Below are positions 55,000 to 61,743 of a stretch of DNA of 61,743 bases, piece by piece (position 1 is the first letter of the stretch; the number at the start of each line of letters is the position of its first letter). A program made the position numbers and the translations under genes. The stretch spans positions 1-61,743 of the forward strand of contig QKCL01000039.1 in assembly GCA_003246895.1 (NCBI GenBank). Direction: 5' to 3'. Source of the DNA: Spirochaetota bacterium (GTDB taxonomy: Bacteria; Spirochaetota; UBA4802; UBA5550). The notes under the pieces were generated by a model. That model was not told where the DNA came from, searched no databases, and worked only from the letters and a program-made list of their open reading frames with translations.

Positions 55000-57435
55000 A
55001 TGAATTACAGAAAAACATTATATACCTGTATGATATTCCTTTTCATGGGTGCTCCTTCAGTTATGTCCGAGCTGTTTGCCCAGAAAAAGATAACCATGTC
55101 AGGTACAGTCTATGACAGCGTTTCAGGAAAACCTGTCGATTTCGGAACGGTTACAATAATTGAGGAGAGAGTAAAGGCAAGAACAGAAGCGCAGGGACGG
55201 TACAGAATATCTGTTTCAAAACCGGGCACATACACGGTAATTGTCCGTTCACAGGGCCTTGGAGTTCTGAACACAACAATGAATATAAACAGGGACATGG
55301 CCAGGGACTTCAGTCTGAAGCCCTTGACAATAAACGTTTCCGGAATTACGGTTACAGATGACAAGTACTTCCAGAAGGTTTCGAGAAGAAAAATGACAAG
55401 AGAGGAGATGAAGGCCACTCCTGCTTCATTCGGTGATGCAATAAACGCATTGACATCGCTTCCAGGAATTGAAAGGACAGACGGATTTTTCGGACCCCTT
55501 GTAATAAGGGGCATGTATGACCAGCATAACAGATACTATATCGACGGCATGCCCATCAGCAATCCCATGCACTTTGGAGGACTGCACGCAGTTATCAACA
55601 CAAACCTCATGGATGAAATAAACCTGTACTCTTCATCCTTCCCGGCAAGGTTCGGCGGAGCAATGGCTGCAGTCATAGATATCTCCACCGTTGACAACGT
55701 AAAAGAGGAAGGAGGCTATGTCGACACTGGACTCATTTCCACAAATATTCTTTACCAACGACCGTTTACGAGAGAGGTCACACAGCCGGACGGTGAAATA
55801 AAGAAGGAAACAACAGGTTATATTATCGCCTCGGGCAGATACGGCTACCTGGGGTTCATCATACCATACCTCTATGAAAAATTCACAGACAAAAAGTCAC
55901 TCGTTGTTCCGGAATACTATGATTATCAGGTGAAAATAAAGCAGTATCTTGACAGCCATAATTCCCTTACACTCCTGTTCATCGGAAGCAAAGATTACTT
56001 CAGGTTTTTCACTGAAGATGATACACTCGATGAAGAGGCCGATCCGCTGCTTAATGATATTGAATTTGAGCAGAACGAGATGTTTCACAATCTTGGACTC
56101 TATTACGACTACAGAGGGGGGAGAATTAAAAACAGGGTCATGGCCTATGCCTCACTTACCCAGTTTGATGTTTATGTAAACAGCAATCAGATTTCATCAA
56201 GTACACCGGACTGGCTTGAAGACCTGAAATCAACAAGCAAACCCTATATTTTCGGGCTTAAGAATATCTTTGACTTCGAATGGATAAAAAACCACGCAGA
56301 CCTCAAAGCATCGGTAGAATATACATATTACAGGTTTGAAGCTTCAGGAGAATCTGTAGTCCAGAGCCGGAATAACGGCGGATACACGCAGATGGATGAC
56401 ATAACAACAGTACCCATTGACGGTTCTTCAAAGAACCACACTGTGGGAGGATTCATTGAGAACAGATTCACCGCAGGAGGACTCACTTTCGTGCCTGGAC
56501 TTCGATCTGATTATCTGAAACTTACAGATACTGCAACCTTCGACCCCAGAGGGATGATATCATATGAATTTTCTTCGGACACAACAGTCTCTGTTGCCAG
56601 CGGAAAATACAGTTCATTCTTTCAGGTTAATCCATATTTCTTCAATTACTATCCCGATGTGGCGCAGATGGATACAAAAACTACAGAACGCGCATACCAC
56701 AACGTAATAGGAATTGAACAGGTTCTGGGACTCTACACACTGGGCATTGAGGGGTACTACAACCATTTCGAGAACCTTGCTGTGGGCTACCCGCATTATG
56801 AAGACGGTGAACAGGTTCTGGGACAGGCTTCGGGAAAAATGAAGGCATACGGATTTGAAGTTATGCTCCGCAAGGACATGCGTGAAAACACCAGCGGTTT
56901 CTTTGGATGGATGAGCTATACCTACTGTGTATCAAAATACAAAAGCGGAATAACAGGGAACATTTTTGATGAAAACGGAAACGACACCGGAACAGCATAC
57001 GATCCAAACGGAGATAAATGGATTAATTCAGATTTTGACAGGCGCCATTCGGTCAAACTGGTCCTTGGATATAAATACGGCAAATTCACCTTCAGCGGCA
57101 AGTTCCAGTACCTCACTGCATATCCAAGTACAGCCATTATCGGGTCAACAGAAGACACAAACTATCCGGGCAGGTATACCCCTGTTTATGATATAAGCAA
57201 CCAGAATGAATACAGGGAGGCCTCATACCACAGACTGGATCTGAGGATATCACACAAGACCAGCTACGAATGGGGATATGTGAGCTGGTATGTTGAAGTT
57301 ATAAATGTCTATAATTCGGCACAGAAGGAGACAAACTGGAAATACAATCAGCCGTACTCTGACAGCAATCCTGACACCAGCGATGATGAAGGACTTACAA
57401 TCATTCCGAATTTCGGTGTTGAAATCAAATTCTGA
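55000..57435 (+). CDS. TonB-dependent outer-membrane receptor with carboxypeptidase-regulatory-like domain
   Basis: 811 residues: signal peptide (~1-27, ending ELFAQ), a carboxypeptidase-D regulatory-like Ig domain (~30-110: ITMSGTVYDSVSGKPVDFGTV), the plug domain (~130-250: FGDAINALTSLPGIERTDGFFG...VIRGMYDQHNRYYIDGMPIS) and a 22-strand-type barrel ending in PNFGVEIKF with terminal Phe. It takes up a rare ligand through the outer membrane with TonB energy; substrate cannot be told. Its own ribosome site and the 13-base spacing to tonB place it in the operon. Confidence 0.9.
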   Translation: MNYRKTLYTCMIFLFMGAPSVMSELFAQKKITMSGTVYDSVSGKPVDFGTVTIIEERVKARTEAQGRYRISVSKPGTYTVIVRSQGLGVLNTTMNINRDMARDFSLKPLTINVSGITVTDDKYFQKVSRRKMTREEMKATPASFGDAINALTSLPGIERTDGFFGPLVIRGMYDQHNRYYIDGMPISNPMHFGGLHAVINTNLMDEINLYSSSFPARFGGAMAAVIDISTVDNVKEEGGYVDTGLISTNILYQRPFTREVTQPDGEIKKETTGYIIASGRYGYLGFIIPYLYEKFTDKKSLVVPEYYDYQVKIKQYLDSHNSLTLLFIGSKDYFRFFTEDDTLDEEADPLLNDIEFEQNEMFHNLGLYYDYRGGRIKNRVMAYASLTQFDVYVNSNQISSSTPDWLEDLKSTSKPYIFGLKNIFDFEWIKNHADLKASVEYTYYRFEASGESVVQSRNNGGYTQMDDITTVPIDGSSKNHTVGGFIENRFTAGGLTFVPGLRSDYLKLTDTATFDPRGMISYEFSSDTTVSVASGKYSSFFQVNPYFFNYYPDVAQMDTKTTERAYHNVIGIEQVLGLYTLGIEGYYNHFENLAVGYPHYEDGEQVLGQASGKMKAYGFEVMLRKDMRENTSGFFGWMSYTYCVSKYKSGITGNIFDENGNDTGTAYDPNGDKWINSDFDRRHSVKLVLGYKYGKFTFSGKFQYLTAYPSTAIIGSTEDTNYPGRYTPVYDISNQNEYREASYHRLDLRISHKTSYEWGYVSWYVEVINVYNSAQKETNWKYNQPYSDSNPDTSDDEGLTIIPNFGVEIKF

Positions 57436-57445
57436 GAGGAGAGAG

Positions 57446-57796
57446 ATGAAAAAAATTTTATGTATATATAGAACAATAATACTAGGCATGATGCTGATAC
57501 TATCATCTTGCACCACATACTTCCAGAAGGCGCAGTCTCTTGTTCCGTTGGCCGGTAAACACACTGTAAACCTTGGGCATGTAACGGGAAGTGACAGCGC
57601 CTGGTCCATACTTGGCCTCTGGATGATCGGCAGGCCCGATACCCATGAGGCAATAAGTAAAGCCCTGAAGAACAAAAATGGAGATACCCTCATAAATGTA
57701 TCGGGCCGTGAAACCACACTGTGGTTTCTGCTCTTCTCAGTTACAACCGTAACTGTTGAAGGGGATGCAGTTAAAATAAAGGAGATCAGAAAATGA
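57446..57796 (+). CDS. Small lipoprotein of the Ton operon, paralog A
   Basis: 116 residues with lipobox LSSC (Cys near 22). The mature protein ends in INVSGRETTLWFLLFSVTTV and VEGDAVKI. The ATG at 57446, with GAGAGG ahead, lies 11 bases after the receptor stop. It is clearly paralogous to the next gene, sharing the arrangement GD-x-(L/M)INV-x-x-(R/K)ETxxW-(hydrophobic)-TV-(x)VEGD. No family recognised; possibly an accessory of the receptor. Confidence 0.82.
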   Translation: MKKILCIYRTIILGMMLILSSCTTYFQKAQSLVPLAGKHTVNLGHVTGSDSAWSILGLWMIGRPDTHEAISKALKNKNGDTLINVSGRETTLWFLLFSVTTVTVEGDAVKIKEIRK

Positions 57797-58152
57797 AAAC
57801 AGGTATAATCAAACTCATATTCTTTTCAGTTCTTTCTCTTGGAATTTCCGGATGTATCAGCATGGGCACAAATGCCACCGGCATAGGACAGACAGCGCTG
57901 CCATATTCCGGACAGAAATATGAAGTTGTGGGGAAGTCCAAGGGACAGAGCAGCAGCTACAGACTTTTATGGTTCTTTCAGGTTACTCCAACTGAGGAGA
58001 TGGAACGCGCAGTAAAAAAGGCAATAGCTGAAAAGGCCGGAGATAACATGATAAACGTCTGCTACTGGAAAGAGACACAGATATGGCTTCTGGGCCTTGG
58101 AACTGTAAAAATTCTTCATGTTGAAGGAGATGTTATCAGGTATAAGGACTGA
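57793..58152 (+). CDS. Small lipoprotein of the Ton operon, paralog B
   Basis: 119 residues; lipobox ISGC (Cys near 21). Its ATG overlaps the stop of paralog A (ATGA), so translation is coupled. It shares with paralog A the pattern INVCYWKETQIWLLGLGTVKI and VEGDVIRY. Last gene of the operon. A large inverted repeat (58154-58263) follows. Confidence 0.82.
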   Translation: MKTGIIKLIFFSVLSLGISGCISMGTNATGIGQTALPYSGQKYEVVGKSKGQSSSYRLLWFFQVTPTEEMERAVKKAIAEKAGDNMINVCYWKETQIWLLGLGTVKILHVEGDVIRYKD

Positions 58153-58153
58153 T

Positions 58154-58263
58154 TTCGACGAGGGTTAAAAGTTGAAAGGGGGAAAGATGAAAGCTCGTAA
58201 TACAAACTTTAGACTTTGTCCTTTCAACTTTAGACTCCATTATCATATAAATGCCCGTCGAAC
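58154..58263. repeat. Imperfect inverted-repeat element (MITE-like) between convergent genes
   Basis: Outer arms TTCGACG/CGTCGAA and an inner perfect 12-bp pair AAAGTTGAAAGG/CCTTTCAACTTT frame about 40 bases. It closes the Ton operon on one side and the propeller lipoprotein on the other, and could terminate both. Small palindromic elements of this kind are often mobile or dispersed repeats. Confidence 0.5.
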
Positions 58264-58289
58264 GCCGACAGAAAACCTGCCCTTATGAA

Positions 58290-59129
58290 TTATTGATTCA
58301 GTTTATATGCCACAACACGGTTATCAAAGAAAGTAGGAACAAGTATCATTTTCTTTTCAGGAATATATTCAATATCTGCCGCATTTATTTTTTTATCTGA
58401 AGTATCATTCAGAACAACAGGTTTCGTTTCTTTACCGATGAGCTGAATCTTCCCCTTCCAGTCACTTACAATATATGACCCCTTTCCATCCGATTTCAGT
58501 CCGTCAATGCCTCCCTCAAGCGGAACCTCCATTTTTGCAGACTTCGTCTTGATATTGACTCTCAGTAAACCTTTCGCCGTACCTACCATGAGAGAATCTC
58601 CTTCCATGAAAAGCCCGTTCGGTTTATTATACTCCTTTAGATCAAGCCATACTGCAGCAGCACCGCCGGACAGAATCAGCACACGGTTCATTGCCATGTC
58701 AGTAATATATACATTACCGGATTTATCTATGGCAATGTCATTAAGAAACTTTGCTCCCTTCACTATGACTGTTTTGATAATTTTTGACTTCGCAATATCT
58801 ATCACATGAATTCTGTCTATGTCAGTTACATAGAGAGTATTTTTGAATATTCCCATTCCCTTAGGCGCACTCATACCTGTCACCCACTGCAGCTTTATAA
58901 TTTTGCCGTCAGGAGAGATTTTTGAGATAAACCCGTTTCCGTCCATGTCTGTTGATTTCCCGTTTATGTTTGAAACATACAGAACATTATTTGTGCTGTC
59001 ATACATAACAGACTCAGGCACTTTCAGTTCTCCCGGTGTTGACCATATCTCCTTTACTTTTGAACCGCCGCATGAAAGGACAAGAAAGAGAGCTGCAATA
59101 CTGACAATTATTACATAAAATTTCCTCAT
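58290..59129 (-). CDS. SMP-30/NHL-like beta-propeller lipoprotein
   Basis: 279 residues: lipobox LSCG (Cys near 20), then a propeller of repeating units (VMYDSTNNVLYVSNINGK, IAIDKSGNVYITDMAMNRVL, VYVTDIDRIHVIDIAKSK-like). This fits the SMP-30/gluconolactonase or NHL-type six-bladed propeller anchored to the membrane. The catalytic metal residues of true gluconolactonases are not clear. Confidence 0.83.
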   Translation of the reverse strand: MRKFYVIIVSIAALFLVLSCGGSKVKEIWSTPGELKVPESVMYDSTNNVLYVSNINGKSTDMDGNGFISKISPDGKIIKLQWVTGMSAPKGMGIFKNTLYVTDIDRIHVIDIAKSKIIKTVIVKGAKFLNDIAIDKSGNVYITDMAMNRVLILSGGAAAVWLDLKEYNKPNGLFMEGDSLMVGTAKGLLRVNIKTKSAKMEVPLEGGIDGLKSDGKGSYIVSDWKGKIQLIGKETKPVVLNDTSDKKINAADIEYIPEKKMILVPTFFDNRVVAYKLNQ

Positions 59130-59546
59130 TGGGATAACCTCCTTTTCAACGAAATATAGACTCCGCTTACGGTTAAGGCAAATTATAATAAAAGATTACC
59201 ACAGATTCACACAGATAAAGGATTGGATGGATGGGGATGGATTGTTCAGGCGGTTGGGCAGTAGTCGGGAAAATCGTTTTTTCCGGCGATACTGTTGAAA
59301 TGAGTCTGTTTTTCCATGCCTCGAGTGGGCGGAACGAACGTGTGGTTAATTCTTTCAAAGGATCACCACCGATAAACAGAGATAAAAAATAAGATATGCT
59401 CAAATGGAGTTATTCTTTTTCATGGCAGTTTAATTTTGATCAATTCACTTCAGTCGGAATGGCTTAAAACCCAAAAACTATCAGCGTCCATCTCCTTTAA
59501 AAATCTGGGTCCATCAAGCGTAGCGTCTATGATGGATGTCAATAAA
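59130..59546. other. Intergenic stretch with degenerate 'CACAGATTCACACAGAT'-type motifs
   Basis: No supported gene. ACCACAGATTCACACAGATAA at ~59198 and ATCACCACCGATAAACAGAGATAA at ~59364 are variants of a widely dispersed intergenic motif. Just left of the transposase 3' end, TCCATCA/TGATGGA (59511-59535) is a short inverted repeat that could be part of the element's right end. Confidence 0.45.
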
Positions 59547-60647
59547 TTATGCTACATCCCTTATTTTTATTCCTTTTCCCTTTAAAAATATATCATATTC
59601 TTTCATCTTTCTTAAATGATTGAGCTCATCTCGGTACCAGTGATATTCCTGGTTTGAAAGCATATTTACTATGGCCATTCTCATTTTTCCTCGTCCCTTT
59701 TTTTCACTTTTAGTCTCATACCAATTATTCAGATATTCATTTGCTTTTCTAAAATGAGAAACAGACTGAGTAACCATTGAAACAGAAAGTTTTCTTCCAA
59801 ACTTATTTGTCCTTCCAATTCTGATAATATCGCCAGAGCTATCAACACTAGGAGCGCTTCTTAAATATGATGTTAAATGCTTTGAGTTTGGGAACCTATC
59901 AATTGATGCTATATCAGCAATTAGTGCCAGAGCCATTATTACACTGATTCCTTTCATACTAGTTAATATTTCAATTTCTTTATAATAGTCAGCTCCTATT
60001 GATTTTATCAGATTTTCTACATCAGAAATATTCTCTTCTGTTTCTTTCAGTTGTTTAAATAAAATTTTAAGTTGATATTTAATAGGTTCAGGCAAATTGT
60101 ATTTTTCAATATATTGCTCACGTTTTGTCTTTGATGAAAATGAACTTCGAGAGATACAGATCAAGTGTTGCTTGAAAATTGAATGAATATTATTTTTCAG
60201 TTGAATCGTAATGCTTTTTAAGGATTTATAACTTGAAAAGCATGACCTTAACATTCTGATAGATTCCTCCGGTACATAGACAGGCTTAATTAATTCTTCT
60301 CCTGACATTACCTGCATCTTTAAGAAAATTGCCAATTTCTCTGCATCTACTTTATCTGTCTTTTTATTTACCATGGAAATTAATTTTAGCTTATGCGGAT
60401 TGGCTACATAAACACACTTAATGTGATTTCTTATTTTTGAAACAAATTCAAAGGTTCCTGTACTAGCTTCAACAAGAACCACTGAATTATTTCCGGCGTA
60501 TTCAATGAAAGCCTGAATACCTACTTCATTTACCGGAAATGTTATTTCAAGTTTTTCATTAAAATCATTTAGGAAACAACAATTAAATTTTGCAGAATGT
60601 AAATCAATGCCAATAAAGAAACTCTTGTTTGACTTTTTCAGGTTCAT
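59547..60647 (-). CDS. IS110-family transposase (recombinase)
   Basis: 366 residues, intact. N-terminal RuvC-like DEDD domain with Asp15 (IGIDLHSAK), Glu61 (VEASTGTFEF), Asp99 and Asp102 (KKTDKVDAEKLA). C-terminal Transposase_20 domain (SMKGISVIMALALIADI, and the serine region LRSAPSVDSSGDIIRIG), as in IS110 and IS621. The gene is much more AT-rich than the surrounding ones, arguing for recent arrival. AAGGAGGG lies six bases ahead of the ATG at 60647. Confidence 0.95.
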   Translation of the reverse strand: MNLKKSNKSFFIGIDLHSAKFNCCFLNDFNEKLEITFPVNEVGIQAFIEYAGNNSVVLVEASTGTFEFVSKIRNHIKCVYVANPHKLKLISMVNKKTDKVDAEKLAIFLKMQVMSGEELIKPVYVPEESIRMLRSCFSSYKSLKSITIQLKNNIHSIFKQHLICISRSSFSSKTKREQYIEKYNLPEPIKYQLKILFKQLKETEENISDVENLIKSIGADYYKEIEILTSMKGISVIMALALIADIASIDRFPNSKHLTSYLRSAPSVDSSGDIIRIGRTNKFGRKLSVSMVTQSVSHFRKANEYLNNWYETKSEKKGRGKMRMAIVNMLSNQEYHWYRDELNHLRKMKEYDIFLKGKGIKIRDVA

Positions 60648-60910
60648 TGATTACCCTCCTTGCATATGGATTTAATTTACACCAAGCGTCTATTCGGGCT
60701 TTGTGTACCCCAGACTACCCCTGTAGTCTGGGGATTCCCATTGTTTTTGCTCGGAAATGACCGTCAACCGGGTGGACGGGATTTGGTTCTCAGCTCACGC
60801 ACGACCATTTCATTTGGTGTTTTAAACTCTTACACAATGAAATTTAGCCATTTCTTTGAACTTACTCAAGGGATATATCCATCATATAACCGGGTGGTAA
60901 CCGGGTGGTA
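60648..60910 (-). ncRNA. Candidate bridge-RNA region 5' of the IS110 transposase
   Basis: In IS110-type elements the non-coding segment between the element's left end and the recombinase start encodes a structured bridge RNA that pairs with target and donor DNA. Here the 5' region (read on the - strand) contains a perfect 11-bp hairpin (60708-60718 / 60723-60733: CCCCAGACTAC and complement, four-base loop), a second weaker stem near 60755-60775, and three CACCCGGTT copies (two at 60887-60909, one near 60768) that mark a possible element end. This is a hypothesis; no structure has been computed. Confidence 0.4.
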
Positions 60911-61086
60911 GTCCTTTAAAATCCCGGGAAAAAACATGTGTAGACATGAAACTCACTATAATCCACATATTTTCATGGCCGGCTGAAGACCAGCTAAAGA
61001 CTAACGAAATCCAGCGGACGAAAGACCAGCAAAGGCGCCCGGCGAAGGCCGGGAACAGGCCATTACATGCCGCATAATGGCTGTTG
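60911..61086. other. Intergenic, between IS110 flank and 21-bp array
   Basis: No supported gene. The sequence CGGCGAAGGCCGGG (61042-61055) is a short inverted repeat. Otherwise nothing recognised. Confidence 0.35.
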
Positions 61087-61464
61087 AATAAAATTTATAG
61101 ACCATTGTATAAAATTCATGGTCTGGAGCATAAACTTCATGGTCCGTTGAATAAATTTCATGATCGTGAGCATAAACTTTATGGTCCTTTGTATAAATTT
61201 CATGGTCGTGAGCATAAACTTTATGGTCCTTTGTATAAATTTTATGGTCGGGATCATTGATTTTATACTCCCGAGAGTAAATTTCATGGTCCGGAGCGTC
61301 GATTTAACACTCAAGAGTGTTATTTTAACTCTCTGGAGCGTCGTTTTGACTCTCGGGAGTGTTGATTTAATACTCTGGAGCGTCGTTTTGACTCTCGGGA
61401 GTGTCGATTTGACCAAACGATGCGTCGTTTTAACCAAACGGTGCGTCCATTAGACCGAACTATG
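61087..61464. repeat. Degenerate 21-bp tandem array, 18 units (right)
   Basis: Unit starts run exactly every 21 bases from 61087 to 61444. The unit is like CATAAACTTTATGGTCCTTTG in the left part and CGTCGTTTTGACTCTCGGGAG in the right part, showing two subfamilies with internal block duplications. Both strands are open in one frame because 21 is divisible by three; the + frame reads as a heptad (V/S)-(L/I)-x-(F/L)-(M/T)-V-x and the - frame as (K)-T-T-L-x-x-(V/I)-type. It is in the same orientation as the left array, while the flanking insertion sequence is inverted. Confidence 0.88.
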
Positions 61465-61599
61465 GAGAGTGTAAAAAAGATTGTGTAAATTGTTTATCCT
61501 CAGCAGATCAGGCACAAAGGGGCATCACCCTCCCGCCTGTGCCCATGCAGGAGTAAAGGAACAGGTTTTAAAATACATAAAATATCAGGTAAACTTTAA
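61465..61599. other. Intergenic, between array and right IS256 copy
   Basis: A 135-base stretch without a gene. It has no match to the left edge; on this side the insertion sequence therefore lies apart from the array, unlike the left copy. Confidence 0.35.
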
Positions 61600-61743
61600 A
61601 CGAGAGTGTCAGATTTTTTGTGTAAATAGCCTTCGATTCATATTAAATCTGCACTCTACCTTCAAAGTGAATTGCGAATTGATTCAAAGCAAGACCCCAA
61701 TCCAGAATAGGCCTGGTCCATTTTCTGGAGGCCTTATCCAGAG
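61600..61743 (-). mobile_element. 3' end of an IS256-family insertion sequence (right contig edge, inverted)
   Basis: Exact reverse complement of bases 1-144. The shared tract stops at the contig edges and at base 144/61600, so the contig was probably broken at this repeated element in assembly. Both copies point outward from the window's centre to its edges. Confidence 0.85.
61643..61741 (-). CDS. IS256-family (Mutator) transposase, C-terminal fragment cut by contig edge
   Basis: Mirror copy of the left fragment, encoding the same 32-residue tail with KWTRPILDWGLALNQF and FEGRVQI, ending at 61643. The catalytic part continues beyond the window. Confidence 0.88.
   Translation of the reverse strand: MDKASRKWTRPILDWGLALNQFAIHFEGRVQI

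Larger units (their letters stand above)
59517..60910 (-). mobile_element. IS110-family insertion sequence (estimated limits)
   Basis: Transposase plus ~260 bases of 5' flank and ~30 bases of 3' flank. IS110 elements have no long terminal inverted repeats, so the limits are estimated from the CACCCGGTT repeats at one side and the TCCATCA/TGATGGA short inverted repeat at the other. Both edges are uncertain. Confidence 0.5.

Noticed and set aside
61063-61464. Reading frames on both strands through the 21-bp array (97 and 124 residues)
   Set aside because: The frames are open only because the unit length is a multiple of three. No ribosome site, no domain, and both strands are open at once. I keep the array as a repeat and leave the coding question as a finding.
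1-61743. Composite transposon carrying 61 kb
   Set aside because: The interior holds many housekeeping genes (leuS, prfA, topB, coaX), so it is chromosomal DNA between two insertion-sequence copies, not a mobile cargo.

Overview
The window reads as one contig of a Gram-negative, at least partly anaerobic bacterium with an outer membrane. Evidence: a TonB/ExbB/ExbD system with a TonB-dependent receptor, about nine lipoproteins with lipobox cysteines, a four-subunit pyruvate:ferredoxin oxidoreductase-type operon and a bacteriohemerythrin. The mix of a class I adenylate cyclase, cNMP-binding/TPR protein, UPF0210/ACT pair, DUF4416 and many small lipoproteins is most like Spirochaetota or a neighbouring deep lineage. 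That placement is inference, with low to moderate confidence; there is no rRNA in the window.

Layout. Both ends are the same 144 bases in inverted orientation. They encode the C-terminus of an IS256 (Mutator)-family transposase, so the contig is bounded by two inverted copies of one insertion sequence. Next to each copy lies a degenerate 21-bp tandem array. From left to right: secreted/signalling proteins (aspartyl protease-PDZ lipoprotein, FIST-GGDEF cyclase, PQQ-like propeller); leuS with an EIIA-like PTS protein, divergent from a ClC channel; a class I adenylate cyclase; a DnaA-box-rich, AT-rich 0.5-kb intergenic region that looks like a replication origin; coaX; the ACT/UPF0210 pair; porGDAB with a CobL-like degenerate methyltransferase; prfA-prmC; tRNA-Arg(CCT); two cNMP-binding-domain proteins; an NlpD-like LysM/LytM protein; nikR; DUF4416-methyltransferase-zinc ribbon operon; a TetR/lipoprotein divergent pair; assorted enzymes and lipoproteins; topB and an ankyrin protein; hemerythrin; a BASS-type transporter.

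The right part is the most system-like. A membrane protein with a LuxR-type DNA-binding tail sits directly upstream of a seven-gene Ton operon (exbB, two exbD, tonB, a TonB-dependent receptor and two paralogous small lipoproteins). Two 22-bp direct repeats spaced exactly 33 bp lie between the regulator and exbB. It is followed by an IS110-family element whose 5' non-coding flank carries a strong hairpin and could encode a bridge RNA.

How genes connect: the adenylate cyclase and the two cNMP-binding proteins suggest cAMP signalling; the FIST-GGDEF protein adds a c-di-GMP input; prfA and prmC form the usual release factor/methylase pair; porGDAB gives a complete oxidoreductase. Most housekeeping genes look intact; the degenerate or odd members are the CobL-like protein, the LytM domain and the CGGC-family protein.
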